A DNA stretch of 64,000 bases. Source: G963662265 sp963668545 (GTDB lineage: Bacteria; Spirochaetota; Spirochaetia; CADAEX01). Below are positions 51,916 to 61,214 of the stretch, piece by piece; the stretch's first letter is position 1; each line of letters begins with the position of its first letter. The notes under the pieces were generated by a model. That model was not told the DNA's origin and did not search any database. It saw nothing but the letters and a program-made list of their open reading frames with translations. The DNA lies in the NCBI GenBank assembly GCA_963668545.1, contig OY764868.1:1922001-1986000 (forward strand), written 5' to 3'. The position numbers were made by a program, and so were the translations under genes.

Positions 51916-53751
51916 TTACTCCTCTACGAAAAGGCTTACAAACCTGGGAGGGTTTCCCTCTTTAAGCTGAACAAGCCCCCTGTTTGAAAGATGAAGCTCC
52001 CCGAGAACTATGAGTCCCAGAAGGCTGATTGTCATTTCAACTGAATCATGCTGACATCCTGCATTTCTGATTGCATTCTCAATTTCCCTGAGCTCTTCTG
52101 CAGCTTCCCCTACAGACTTGAGGCTCATAAGCCCTGCAAACGGAAGCGGCATAACTGCCTGAACTTTTCCGTCTGCAACTACGGCAAGACCTCCTCCTGT
52201 CTCTCTCAGGGTATTTGCAGCTAGTGCCATTGCATTATCATCATTCCCGATAACAAGCATGTTATGACAGTCATGGGAGACTGTTGATGCATAAGCAGAT
52301 CCCTCCCTGAAAGAAAGCCCTGAAACCAGTCCCATGGCTTTCCTGTTTTTTTCAGGGATCACCTTTTCATGCCTGTAAATAACAGCCAGCTTTGCTATAT
52401 CCCGCCCTGCATCAGCCTCTATCATTCCGTCTGAAGGGAAAATCTCAATAATTTCCTCTTTTGTATATACCATTCCCGGAATCAGCCGGATTACCCTTGC
52501 CTTTACAGCTTCCCCTTTATTGCCTTCAGGTACCTTGACAGCGAAATCTGAAGCTTTCTGCACAGGGATGTGTATTGTATTGAGCGCCCATTCAGGGTAC
52601 CTGTATGACGGGATTTCACAAGTTAGATATCCGTTTTCAGCTACTGTGATTCCGCAGCTTATAACTCTTTTCATATTGAAATTCTCAAGATTGTCCACAA
52701 TAAGAATATCTGCAGACTTTCCTGGAGATACTGAACCAATGAGGCGTGATTTATCCAGAAGCTGCGCTGCATTGATTGTGACCATCTGGAGTGCCTTTAC
52801 AGGGGGAACACCGAGTTCTACAGCTTTTCTCAGGACACGGACAAGATGCCCTTCCCCTGCAATTGTTGCAGGTGTTACATCATCTGTTACCATGGTAAAC
52901 ATACGGGTATCAATATGCGGATTATCCATAAATGCCGGGATAAGATTCGGAAGGTCGAGCCATGCAGTCCCGTACCGCTGCTGAACATACATCCCTCTAG
53001 AAGCTTTTACAAGAGCTTCATCAGGTTCTGTACTTTCATGGCATGCTGTCATTCCCGAAGCAATGAAAGCGTTCAGTCCCCCGTTAAGATCAGGAGAAGC
53101 ATAGTGTCCGGTAAGTACTTTGCCTTGCCTGAGACCTTCTGCAGTAATTGCATGCACATGGGGATCTGAAAAAACAACTCCCGGGAAATTCATCTGCTCC
53201 CCCTGGAGCTCTGCCCACCCCTCATCATATGCCTTCTTTACTTCTTCAGCCCCGATTGATGCCCCCGCATCCTCCATACCGGGAATGGATGGCACGCATA
53301 CCGGCATGGCAGGGTATACTTTCAGAGGGAGGTTTTCAGCACTTTTTTTAAAAAGCTCAACAGCTTTCAGCCCCAGAACATTTGTCATTTCATGATTGTC
53401 GGGACAGATGGTAGTTGTTCCGTGGGGAAGAATGCCTGCTGCAAATGAAACAAGATCTATCATGGAGCTTTCCACATGCATATGACTGTCAATAAGTCCC
53501 GGTATAATATACAGCCCTTCAGCATCTATTATTTCCGTTCCTTCACCTGCAGGATGATTTGAAGCATCCCCTACAAGAGCGATATAGCCTTTATAGACAA
53601 TAACATCAATATTATCCTCTATTACAGCAGTAAGAACATTTACCAGTTTTCCGCCCCTGATAATCATATCGCCGGGTATTCTTCCCATAGCGACAGACGC
53701 CAGTTCTCCGCTTATATAAGACTTGTCAATATGGATAAATTTTTTCCCCAT
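51916..53751 (-). CDS. ade: adenine deaminase
   Basis: 611 residues. Converts adenine to hypoxanthine. Amidohydrolase motifs: LIDSHMHVESS, GTTTICPDNHEM, SDPHVHAITAEGL, HYASPDL and CHESTEPDE, then the Ade C-terminal domain with VSHDCHNMLVIGND. GGGAGAAGTA precedes the ATG. Confidence 0.95.
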   Translation of the reverse strand: MGKKFIHIDKSYISGELASVAMGRIPGDMIIRGGKLVNVLTAVIEDNIDVIVYKGYIALVGDASNHPAGEGTEIIDAEGLYIIPGLIDSHMHVESSMIDLVSFAAGILPHGTTTICPDNHEMTNVLGLKAVELFKKSAENLPLKVYPAMPVCVPSIPGMEDAGASIGAEEVKKAYDEGWAELQGEQMNFPGVVFSDPHVHAITAEGLRQGKVLTGHYASPDLNGGLNAFIASGMTACHESTEPDEALVKASRGMYVQQRYGTAWLDLPNLIPAFMDNPHIDTRMFTMVTDDVTPATIAGEGHLVRVLRKAVELGVPPVKALQMVTINAAQLLDKSRLIGSVSPGKSADILIVDNLENFNMKRVISCGITVAENGYLTCEIPSYRYPEWALNTIHIPVQKASDFAVKVPEGNKGEAVKARVIRLIPGMVYTKEEIIEIFPSDGMIEADAGRDIAKLAVIYRHEKVIPEKNRKAMGLVSGLSFREGSAYASTVSHDCHNMLVIGNDDNAMALAANTLRETGGGLAVVADGKVQAVMPLPFAGLMSLKSVGEAAEELREIENAIRNAGCQHDSVEMTISLLGLIVLGELHLSNRGLVQLKEGNPPRFVSLFVEE

Positions 53752-53791
53752 TACTTCTCCCTTCTACAATAATCTGACATACTAACACCGG

Positions 53792-53872
53792 TCAGGAAAT
53801 CCTGTCCTTAAGATATTTATAGAGATATTTCATAACTGAGGAGTTTTCAGATTTCCCTTTCTTTCCAGCCAT
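53792..53872 (-). CDS. 26-residue peptide with strong ribosome site
   Basis: Reads MAGKKGKSENSSV and MKYLYKYLKDRIS. AGGAG lies exactly 6 bases before the ATG. Basic and helical. It sits alone between ade and the S1 gene on the same strand. Too short for a family assignment; translation is plausible because of the ribosome site. Confidence 0.4.
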   Translation of the reverse strand: MAGKKGKSENSSVMKYLYKYLKDRIS

Positions 53873-53918
53873 AAAAGACTCCTGCTGCCAAGACAATATC
53901 CAAATTCTAAGCTAAAAA

Positions 53919-55094
53919 TTACTTTTTATCAGATTTTTTCGTCATATCCTTTAAAAGAGATGCAAAAGGATTATATGTCTCGGTATCTGTATCCATATAG
54001 TTCTGATATTCTGTGTCACTGTCATTTTCTGAAACAGGCTTGAGTGAAAGCCTTTTCTTGTCAAAATCAATATTATCTATTTTAACAGTTATATCCTGCC
54101 CTTTTTTAAGAATAATCCGGTCCCTACCTTCCCTGGAATCACCTTCAAGCTCTGATATGTGGATAAGTCCGTCAAAGCCGGGCTCAAGCGAAACAAAGGC
54201 TCCGAATTTTGCGATCTGAACAACTTTGCCTTTATGCTTTGATCCTTTCTCATATTTCTCCGCTGCTCCATCCCATGGATCAGAAAGAAGCTCTTTCATG
54301 CTGAGGGTTATTCTCTCATTTTTCCAGTCCAGCTTTATAATAACAGCTTCAATCTCTTCCCCGACAGAGAGGAATTTACCTATATCATCAACACGGCTCC
54401 TTGAGATTTCAGATACAGGGAGAAGAGCCTGGACACCGCTGATATCTACAAATGCTCCGAAATCCTGAAGTGATTTGACAACACCTTTTACCTTCATATC
54501 CCTGTGAATGTTTTTTTTGAGGATTTCAAGCTGTGTATTTCTTTCATCCTGAAGAATTACCCTGTTTGAAACAAGTATATTTCTCCCTTTTTCCTTGTAC
54601 TCTAGTATTCTGAAGGTAAGGTTTTTCCCGATATAAACAGAAGCATCTTCAACTCTTTTGAGTCCCATCTGAGAGTACGGACAGAAGGCCCTTGATTCCC
54701 CTATTTTAACCTCGAATCCCCCCTTGATCTCCTTTTCTACAGTTCCTTCCACAGGTATTCCATTCTGAAAGGCACTTTCAAGAATATCTTTTGCAGCCTT
54801 GTCTCCGCTTATTCTAGTTGTAAAATGGAGCTCTCCATGCTGGGCATTCAGGAAGTATGCGCTTACTGTATCACCTTCCTTCACAGTGAGCTTGCCTTCT
54901 TTATCTCTCATTTCAGAGGCATCCATAACACCTTCGCTCTTGCCGCTTAGCTGGAGAAATATTGTTGTATCGGAAACAGATACAATAGTTGTTTCAATAA
55001 GCTCTCCCGGTTTGAAGTCGGAAACTCCTGTCATGCTGTTTTCAAGAAGATCTTCAAAGCTTTCTTCATTTACAATTGTATTATTATCATTCAT
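53919..55094 (-). CDS. S1-domain RNA-binding protein (ribosomal protein S1-like)
   Basis: 391 residues with four S1 repeats: GELIETTIVSVSDTTIFLQL, NGIPVEGTVEKEIKGGFEVK, MKVKGVVKSLQDFGAFVDIS and GSKHKGKVVQIAKFGAFVSL. E. coli S1 has six; spirochaete S1 is shorter. GGAG lies 11 bases before the ATG. Probable ribosomal S1, but other S1 proteins cannot be excluded. Confidence 0.8.
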   Translation of the reverse strand: MNDNNTIVNEESFEDLLENSMTGVSDFKPGELIETTIVSVSDTTIFLQLSGKSEGVMDASEMRDKEGKLTVKEGDTVSAYFLNAQHGELHFTTRISGDKAAKDILESAFQNGIPVEGTVEKEIKGGFEVKIGESRAFCPYSQMGLKRVEDASVYIGKNLTFRILEYKEKGRNILVSNRVILQDERNTQLEILKKNIHRDMKVKGVVKSLQDFGAFVDISGVQALLPVSEISRSRVDDIGKFLSVGEEIEAVIIKLDWKNERITLSMKELLSDPWDGAAEKYEKGSKHKGKVVQIAKFGAFVSLEPGFDGLIHISELEGDSREGRDRIILKKGQDITVKIDNIDFDKKRLSLKPVSENDSDTEYQNYMDTDTETYNPFASLLKDMTKKSDKK

Positions 55095-55277
55095 TTCAGT
55101 TTCTACTCCGGATATAATATAGTTAAGATATAATGAACTGATTTGTTTATTTTCTTTTTATGCTTTTCCAAGTGAAATATCGTCAAGTTATCAGTAATTA
55201 TATTTATTATAATATATTGATGAAACTGATTTATTACAAGGGAGAATAATATTCCTGTGAAGTAGAAAACAGCCATT

Positions 55278-55344
55278 CAGGGCATCATCCCTGTTGAAGG
55301 TCATATTCGTAAAGTGATATGTACCCGGCAGGGATATTTTTTTT
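55278..55344 (+). ncRNA. candidate plus-strand regulatory RNA with switching hairpins
   Basis: CAGGG (55278-55282) can pair with CCCTG (55289-55293). The same ATCCCTG (55287-55293) can instead pair with CAGGGAT (55329-55335), closing a long hairpin (inner arm GGTCATAT/ATATGTACC) followed by eight T (55337-55344). On the minus strand no U run follows, so a plus-strand transcript is meant. A TATAAT at 55208-55213 may be its -10 box. No open frame; no plus-strand gene follows. Confidence 0.4.
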
Positions 55345-55364
55345 AATCAGTATAAACTCATGGA

Positions 55365-56321
55365 TTATTTCTTTTCAACATTCTGTCCGGATATTTTAAC
55401 CATTCCTCTTTTTTCAGCAGCTTCAACCAGCTTCTTTATCTTTGAATAGCCGTGTTCCTTTATATTAATATTTCTGTCTTTTATAGACTGTGCTATTAAC
55501 GAGAGATTGGCGGATTTTTTCTTTGTCTCTTTCAGAATGCTGTCTAGTGTTTCATTCAGTATTTTGAATATTATTGGAACGGTCTGGTTTTCATCCGATA
55601 TTTCAATTATCTGCCCTTTTGGATCATTTTTCAGTTTTATATCCTCATATCTTTTTGACAGCTCAATTATCAGGCTTTTCCAGGATTTATGCCCCAGCTC
55701 TTTTTCACTGAATGTTTCATTTAAGAGTTTTACCCTCACCTTGACAGCACTCAAGAGAGGTTTCTTCTTTTTCTTGAGCAGTATGGCGACAGCTTCCCTG
55801 ACATAATCCGCAGCCTTGTCATAGGTCAGCTTTATTTCTTCAGGCTCATCATCAAGGCTGTCAAAATCATCAGGAATCAGGTCCCTGTAGTCCTTGTATG
55901 AATCTGCAAGATCAAGCAGGTCCTCGTTTGCAGACTGTGAATCGCATATGATAATTATCTCCTTGCCATGCTTCCTCAGTGTTATCAGCAGGTGCCTGAA
56001 ATCAACATCCCCGGTCACGATTATATATTTTGTGATATGCTGATACTGAAACAGTACCTCGATTGCATGCGATACAAGTTTAAGATCGCTGCTGTTTTTT
56101 TTTGCCTTCGGGACATGGATCATTTCAAATGAATTTTCAGACAGTTTCTCAGCTGTTTTTTTGACTTCAGGTTTTGTCCAGTCGGCAAAAGCTGTTGCCA
56201 GGGTCAGCCTGCCGATTTCATTCACATATTCAAGCAGCCCGTGAACAAAGTTTGAATCTGTACTGGGGGTCACATTCTCAACATCCCAGAATATTGCTAT
56301 GTTGTCGTATTTGTTTTCCAT
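55365..56321 (-). CDS. NYN-domain RNase-like protein with LOTUS/OST-HTH domains
   Basis: 318 residues. Residues ~5-145 are a NYN (PIN-like) nuclease domain: IAIFWDVENV, SSDLKLVSHAIEVLF and VTGDVDFRHLLITLRKHG, with the aspartates of the active site. Residues ~170-318 hold two OST-HTH/LOTUS-like units (ILLKKKKKPLLSAVKVRVKL, ANLSLIAQSIKDRNINIKEH). This layout is that of LabA-type and metazoan MARF1-like RNA-processing proteins. AAGAAGG precedes ATG 56321. Confidence 0.85.
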   Translation of the reverse strand: MENKYDNIAIFWDVENVTPSTDSNFVHGLLEYVNEIGRLTLATAFADWTKPEVKKTAEKLSENSFEMIHVPKAKKNSSDLKLVSHAIEVLFQYQHITKYIIVTGDVDFRHLLITLRKHGKEIIIICDSQSANEDLLDLADSYKDYRDLIPDDFDSLDDEPEEIKLTYDKAADYVREAVAILLKKKKKPLLSAVKVRVKLLNETFSEKELGHKSWKSLIIELSKRYEDIKLKNDPKGQIIEISDENQTVPIIFKILNETLDSILKETKKKSANLSLIAQSIKDRNINIKEHGYSKIKKLVEAAEKRGMVKISGQNVEKK

Positions 56322-56364
56322 TTTCACCTTCTTAGATTAATTATAACCATTAACAGATATTAAG

Positions 56365-57114
56365 CTAATAACATACTTTGTAAAGAAAAAGTCCCCGTGC
56401 GGGAGCTGTGGGACCGGCCAGTGACCTGTCGCAGGACTCAAGGATTTCCTTCATTCTTTCCCCGTTATCACCTTTTGAGTAAAGGTCAAGCACAGTTCCT
56501 GTAATTGAACGGACCATTTTTCTGAGAAATGCACTCCCTGATATTTTAAAAACAATATAAGGTGTCTCTGAATAGAATGATGCTGAATAGATCTCTCTTG
56601 TCATCGAAACACCTTCCTCCATGGGAGCTGAGAAAGCTGTAAAGTCATGTATACCTGTCAATGGTGAAACAATAGAGTTCAGTTTTTTAAGATCAAGCCT
56701 TTCACGGACATAGTGACAGTAACTGTTCTGCCACGGAAAAGGAAGGCTGGCTGAAGATATATAGTACCTGTATATTCTTTCAACAGCATCATAGCGGGAA
56801 TGGAATTTCAGGTCAGCTTCCTCGCTTTTCATTATCCTAATATCTCTGGGAAGAAGAGAATTGAGAGCATGGGCAAAATTTTCTTCAGGAATCGATTTGA
56901 GATCTGTATGGAAATTTGCTACCTGCCCCCTTGCATGAACCCCTGAATCTGTCCTGCCTGAGCCTGTAAGCCGTATATCTTTTTTATGAATTACAGAGAG
57001 CGCCTTTTCAATTGTACCCTGGACAGTTGTCTCATTGTTCTGTATCTGCCAGCCGCAGTATTCAGTTCCGTCATATGCAATAGTGAGTTTTATATTTCTG
57101 TCACTGCTGTTCAT
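56365..57114 (-). CDS. truA: tRNA pseudouridine(38-40) synthase
   Basis: 249 residues. KLTIAYDGTEYCGWQIQ, then GSGRTDSGVHARGQVANF with the catalytic Asp, and a C-terminal ITGTVLDLYSKGD. ATG 57114 has AAGGA 5 bases upstream and overlaps the DUF2225 gene by 14 bases. Confidence 0.95.
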   Translation of the reverse strand: MNSSDRNIKLTIAYDGTEYCGWQIQNNETTVQGTIEKALSVIHKKDIRLTGSGRTDSGVHARGQVANFHTDLKSIPEENFAHALNSLLPRDIRIMKSEEADLKFHSRYDAVERIYRYYISSASLPFPWQNSYCHYVRERLDLKKLNSIVSPLTGIHDFTAFSAPMEEGVSMTREIYSASFYSETPYIVFKISGSAFLRKMVRSITGTVLDLYSKGDNGERMKEILESCDRSLAGPTAPARGLFLYKVCY

Positions 57115-57961
57115 CAAATTCCTTCAGAGCAGTTTTTATCCTGTCAAACAGTTCCTTTGAATTATCAAGTATGGCGGCAGGTTTGTTTTTTGACGCCTTT
57201 CCCATTCCGAAAATACGTGCAATTGTTTTCTTTGCATTTTCAAGCGATGCTTTCCGTTTTTCCGGATCATCTGTAGGGCAGAACTTGTATTCAAGATAGG
57301 CAGTCATATAAAGAGCTCCATCATAACCGTAATTCTTATCAAGATCCGGACCCAGGTTTTTTAGACCGCTCATTGTTTCCGAGCCGTCCTGTTCTCCCTC
57401 AATTGCCTGTACATAGAAAAAACGGGCTTTTCTGTAGAAAACAGACGCCAGGTAATCATAATTTTCAGATGGATTTTTTGCATGAAGATCGTTGCACAGC
57501 CATGCAGCTCTGAGAGCATATATACCGCTTTTGATTGAAGGGCTCATTATTGGGGGAAAATGGTTGGCTGCTTTCATTGCAAAATAATATGAGGCAACCC
57601 CCTCTATCAGAGTCTTTGATGCAGAGAAATCAAGCCCGGGCAGAAGTTTAAGCAGCTCTGTTTCCCTCTCCTCGGTTTCAAGTCCTATTTTTTTCCTTAT
57701 TTCATCATTTATCTCATGGAAGTCTGAATTGTTGGCAGCATAACAGCATTTTGGACATACGGTAATATAGTAGATAAGAGGATTCAGTTCCCCGTATTTT
57801 TTTGACGGAATATATAGGCGTCTGAGTTCATTTGTAAGATCACCGGCATTGAGTCGACCCCCTCCTGTCATCATTTCCTCTTTTCTGAATGAATGACCGC
57901 ATACAGGACATTCAGTCTCGCTTTTTGATATAAAAGTACTTGCCAGTTTTTTTTCTTCCAT
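57101..57961 (-). CDS. DUF2225 family protein
   Basis: About 286 residues. ECPVCGHSFRKEEMMTGGGR, LNPLIYYITVCPKCCYAANN are the two cysteine pairs of the family, then a TPR-like helical half (DYLASVFYRKARFFYVQAIE). Function unknown; members occur near membrane and wall genes in spirochaetes and Firmicutes. GGTGA precedes ATG 57961. Confidence 0.8.
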   Translation of the reverse strand: MEEKKLASTFISKSETECPVCGHSFRKEEMMTGGGRLNAGDLTNELRRLYIPSKKYGELNPLIYYITVCPKCCYAANNSDFHEINDEIRKKIGLETEERETELLKLLPGLDFSASKTLIEGVASYYFAMKAANHFPPIMSPSIKSGIYALRAAWLCNDLHAKNPSENYDYLASVFYRKARFFYVQAIEGEQDGSETMSGLKNLGPDLDKNYGYDGALYMTAYLEYKFCPTDDPEKRKASLENAKKTIARIFGMGKASKNKPAAILDNSKELFDRIKTALKEFDEQQ

Positions 57962-57979
57962 AATTATCACCAATATCAA

Positions 57980-58351
57980 CTATTTTTCAATTATTACAAC
58001 AGCCACTGCATTGTCCCTTTCATGAGTCAGGGAAAGATGCAGGCTTCTGCCTCCCATTTTTTCAAATGCAGCTTTGGCTCTGCCGTAAAGTCTTATATCA
58101 GGTTTTCCGTTGTGATTATTTTCAACCTGTATCTCCCTCAGCGATATACCCATGAGACCTGTTCCGAGGGCTTTACCGAATGCTTCCTTTGCAGCAAATC
58201 TTGCAGCCAGGGAAAGATGCATTGAAACACCCCTTTGTTCAGCATCATCAATTTCACTGGGATGAAAATACCTCTGTACGAGAAGAGGCCTCACAAGCCA
58301 CTTTTTCATTCTGTCGATATGAACAATATCAATCCCTATTCCAAGTATCAT
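57980..58351 (-). CDS. acpS: holo-[acyl-carrier-protein] synthase
   Basis: 123 residues. Transfers phosphopantetheine to acyl carrier protein. GIGIDIVHIDRMKK and LAARFAAKEAFGKALG are the metal-binding motifs. GGAG lies 7 bases before ATG 58351, right after the cdaR stop. Confidence 0.95.
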   Translation of the reverse strand: MILGIGIDIVHIDRMKKWLVRPLLVQRYFHPSEIDDAEQRGVSMHLSLAARFAAKEAFGKALGTGLMGISLREIQVENNHNGKPDIRLYGRAKAAFEKMGGRSLHLSLTHERDNAVAVVIIEK

Positions 58352-58354
58352 CAA

Positions 58355-59302
58355 TTATCTCCTTGTTCTGCTCAGATATACACGTACTGTTTCAGGCACA
58401 AAACTGATAACCTTGAGATCGCCTGTCCCTTTAGGAGCAACAGCCATTGTATATATCCCTGTTTCTCTGATTTCTGAGAGATCAACTGCAAGAGAAAAGT
58501 CCTCTTTTGTTAAATCTTCAAGCACAGTCCTTTCTGCTTCAACCTTCAGACTTCCGTTCTGCACATTGAATGCAGCCTCAAATCCGGCAGGAAGATTGTC
58601 TGCTGTAATTTTAACAGGGGCGAAAGTTTTCATAATCAGAGTTTTCTCTATCTGGCCCTTGAACTGGACTTCTCTCCCTGAAAGAAACTCAACCATATCA
58701 TTTTTATATACAATTCTTACAGGCAGAATGAAATTTTCAGATCTGCCTGACAGGTTTATCTCTTCTGTCTTGAAAACAAGAATCTTTTCTATTATTTTTG
58801 CAGGACCTTCCACTGTAAGAAAAGAAGGATTCAGAGTGTAATCTGACAGTTCATAGTTTTCAGCAGGATATCCCTTTATATCAGCAACAACATCAATATT
58901 TCTTACAAGCTTTTCCTCAATACTGAGAATTATCTCCATCGGTTCGACACGTATCTCCAGGGGATCGGCATATAATGCATTCCCGGACCGCTCAATAATC
59001 ACAGGTTCCCTGTATATCCCCTTTTTCCTGTGTCTGGAAAAATCCGCATATGCCTTGAGGTCATCCTCTTCAACCATGAAGATGTTTTCCTCACTTCCCC
59101 TCAGTGAAATTCTTACATGTGTGGGATATCTCTCTGAAGCAGTGAAACTGCTTCCCATTGAAACTTCCAGAGGTATGCTCAAAAACCTTTCTTCAGTTGT
59201 GTTGATTTTATAAAAATAAACCAGCAGGACAGCAAGGGCAAATGAAAGCACTTTGGCCGGCCAGTTGTTTAACAGCCGCTCAATTAATTTCCTAATCTTC
59301 AA
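58355..59302 (-). CDS. cdaR: CdaR/YbbR-domain protein
   Basis: 315 residues. One membrane helix near 15-32 (PAKVLSFALAVLLVYFY), then YbbR repeats (RNIDVVADIKGYPAENYELS, PSFLTVEGPAKIIEK). Regulates the diadenylate cyclase CdaA. TTG 59302 is used (GAGG 6 bases upstream); it lies in the end of cdaA. Confidence 0.88.
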   Translation of the reverse strand: MKIRKLIERLLNNWPAKVLSFALAVLLVYFYKINTTEERFLSIPLEVSMGSSFTASERYPTHVRISLRGSEENIFMVEEDDLKAYADFSRHRKKGIYREPVIIERSGNALYADPLEIRVEPMEIILSIEEKLVRNIDVVADIKGYPAENYELSDYTLNPSFLTVEGPAKIIEKILVFKTEEINLSGRSENFILPVRIVYKNDMVEFLSGREVQFKGQIEKTLIMKTFAPVKITADNLPAGFEAAFNVQNGSLKVEAERTVLEDLTKEDFSLAVDLSEIRETGIYTMAVAPKGTGDLKVISFVPETVRVYLSRTRR

Positions 59303-60098
59303 GTGTTACCTCTTTTGCCATTTCTTCACTTCCCTCCTTGACTGTAAGAAGGACTTTAAGCGTTCTGCCCAGTTCATCACTTTCAAGATCATAATACAGA
59401 TTACCGTCATGTGCCAGAGATATTGCTCCGGTCTCCTCGCTGACAACAAGAATAACAGCATCAGTAGTTTCAGCAAGCCCCAGTGCAGCCCGGTGTCTTG
59501 TTCCGAAACTTCTTTTTATATCAAGCTGTTCGGAAAGGGGAAGAAAACAGCCTGCAGCTACTATGGTGCTTCCCTGAATAACAATAGAACCGTCATGAAG
59601 CGGTGTATCCTTCCCGAATATTGTAAGTATAAGGCTTGATGAAAGATCAGCATTAAGCCGTGTTCCTGAGTCCACTATATTTTTAAGCCCGATCTGTCTC
59701 ATAAAAACGATAAGACAGCCTCTTCTCATTGAAGAAAGAATTTCAGCCGCATTGAGAACAGATTCAATTTCCAGTGTTGTCGAGACAGATGACAGCCTGA
59801 AAAGTTTCCCCTGTCCGAACCTTGTAAAAAGGTTTCTTATTTCAGGCTGGAATACAATAGTTATGATAATAATCAGGACAGTACCAAGCTTGTTCATTAT
59901 CCACAGAAGAGCTTCCAGATTCAGGAAATATGCAACAGCATATATCATTGCCATTGCAACACTTCCCTTGATAAGCTGAACAGCCCTTGTATGAATAAGG
60001 ATCTTGTAAACCTGATAAATCAGAAAAGTTATAACCAGAACATCCAGAAGAGGCCTGAGGATATCTGATGCAAACTTCATACTTTCCATTAAATGCAA
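59292..60098 (-). CDS. cdaA: diadenylate cyclase CdaA
   Basis: 268 residues. Makes c-di-AMP. Three membrane helices at the start, then the DAC domain with TPLHDGSIVIQ (DGA-like) and SFGTRHRAALGLAE (RHR). TTG 60098 has GGGGTG 5 bases upstream; ATG 60089 is also possible. Followed by cdaR as usual. Confidence 0.95.
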   Translation of the reverse strand: MHLMESMKFASDILRPLLDVLVITFLIYQVYKILIHTRAVQLIKGSVAMAMIYAVAYFLNLEALLWIMNKLGTVLIIIITIVFQPEIRNLFTRFGQGKLFRLSSVSTTLEIESVLNAAEILSSMRRGCLIVFMRQIGLKNIVDSGTRLNADLSSSLILTIFGKDTPLHDGSIVIQGSTIVAAGCFLPLSEQLDIKRSFGTRHRAALGLAETTDAVILVVSEETGAISLAHDGNLYYDLESDELGRTLKVLLTVKEGSEEMAKEVTLED

Positions 60099-60117
60099 AA
60101 AATCACCCCATTAAAAT

Positions 60118-60939
60118 TTACTTCAGAGCCCTGAATATTTTAAGAGTATCCGATGTTTCCTTCACGTCATGTACTCTTAAAATATCTGCACCGTTTACTG
60201 CAGATATAATCCCGGCTGCCAGAGATGCTCCAAGTCTTTCTTCAGGTTCCCGATCTGTAAGCATCCCGAGGAATGATTTTCTTGAATGCCCGACAAGTAC
60301 AGGATATCCTGTTTCCCTGAAAGATTCTATGTTTTTTATTATATCAATATTATCCTGAAGTCTTTTGCCGAATCCTATTCCGGGATCAATTATTATTCTA
60401 TCACTGCTTATCCCTTTTTCAAGTGCATAAATTATCCTGATTTCAAGATATTTTCTTATTTCTGAAACAGCATTTTCATATACCGGATTATCCTGCATAT
60501 CTGAAGGAAGCCCCTTCTTATGCATCAATACTATACCGGCATTGTATCTGACAATAACATCAGCAAGGTCAGGATCATCAGAAAGGGCGGAAATATCATT
60601 AATAATATCTGCCCCGTTTAACAGGGCCTGTTCTGCAACACCTGATTTTCTTGTATCAACAGAAACAGGAAAATCGGTTTGTTTTCTGAATTCCCTGATA
60701 AAGGGGATAACACGGCTCATTTCTTCTTCCGGTTCAACATACTCTGATCCAGGTCTGGTGGATTCGCCCCCGATATCAATGATATCAGCCCCTTCATCAA
60801 TCATTCTGAATGCTGTTTCAAGTGCATCATTCAAAGCTGTTTTCCGGCTGCCGTTGAAAAAGGAATCCGGTGTACAGTTTATTATCCCCATTACTAGCGG
60901 GGGTTTTTTATCAGCAAGCAGATTTTTAATTATTTTCAT
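60118..60939 (-). CDS. folP: dihydropteroate synthase
   Basis: 273 residues from ATG 60939. Joins pterin diphosphate and p-aminobenzoate. MGIINCTPDSFFNGSRK, DIGGESTRPGSEYVEPEEEM, DTRKSGVAEQALLNGADIIN and VLVGHSRKSFLGML are diagnostic. An in-frame TTG at 60975 is the -35 box of a leaderless promoter. First gene of the cda operon. Confidence 0.95.
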   Translation of the reverse strand: MKIIKNLLADKKPPLVMGIINCTPDSFFNGSRKTALNDALETAFRMIDEGADIIDIGGESTRPGSEYVEPEEEMSRVIPFIREFRKQTDFPVSVDTRKSGVAEQALLNGADIINDISALSDDPDLADVIVRYNAGIVLMHKKGLPSDMQDNPVYENAVSEIRKYLEIRIIYALEKGISSDRIIIDPGIGFGKRLQDNIDIIKNIESFRETGYPVLVGHSRKSFLGMLTDREPEERLGASLAAGIISAVNGADILRVHDVKETSDTLKIFRALK

Positions 60940-60946
60940 CCCTAAA

Positions 60947-60975
60947 AGTATAAATATAAACCAATCATATAACAA
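60947..60975 (-). promoter_or_regulatory. folP promoter, leaderless spacing
   Basis: On the minus strand: TTGTTA (60975-60970), 17 bases, TATACT (60952-60947), 7 bases, ATG at 60939. Confidence 0.55.
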
Positions 60976-61214
60976 TAGCTGTTTTAAAGTTTAATTTTAT
61001 ATATTATTATGGATTAATAAATCAGCTTCGTGCTATAAATGGTAGCTGAATAACGGCATGGACAATACGTTAATAAAAAACAGCAGCAATGATCTTTTTT
61101 GCAGGTTTTCCATTACAGGATTTGCCTGAAAGCTCTGCAGCAATCAGAAGAAATGATAATAATTCCTGAAATAATCAGGATTGATATAAGATATAAATAT
61201 CCCGGGAGATTCAG

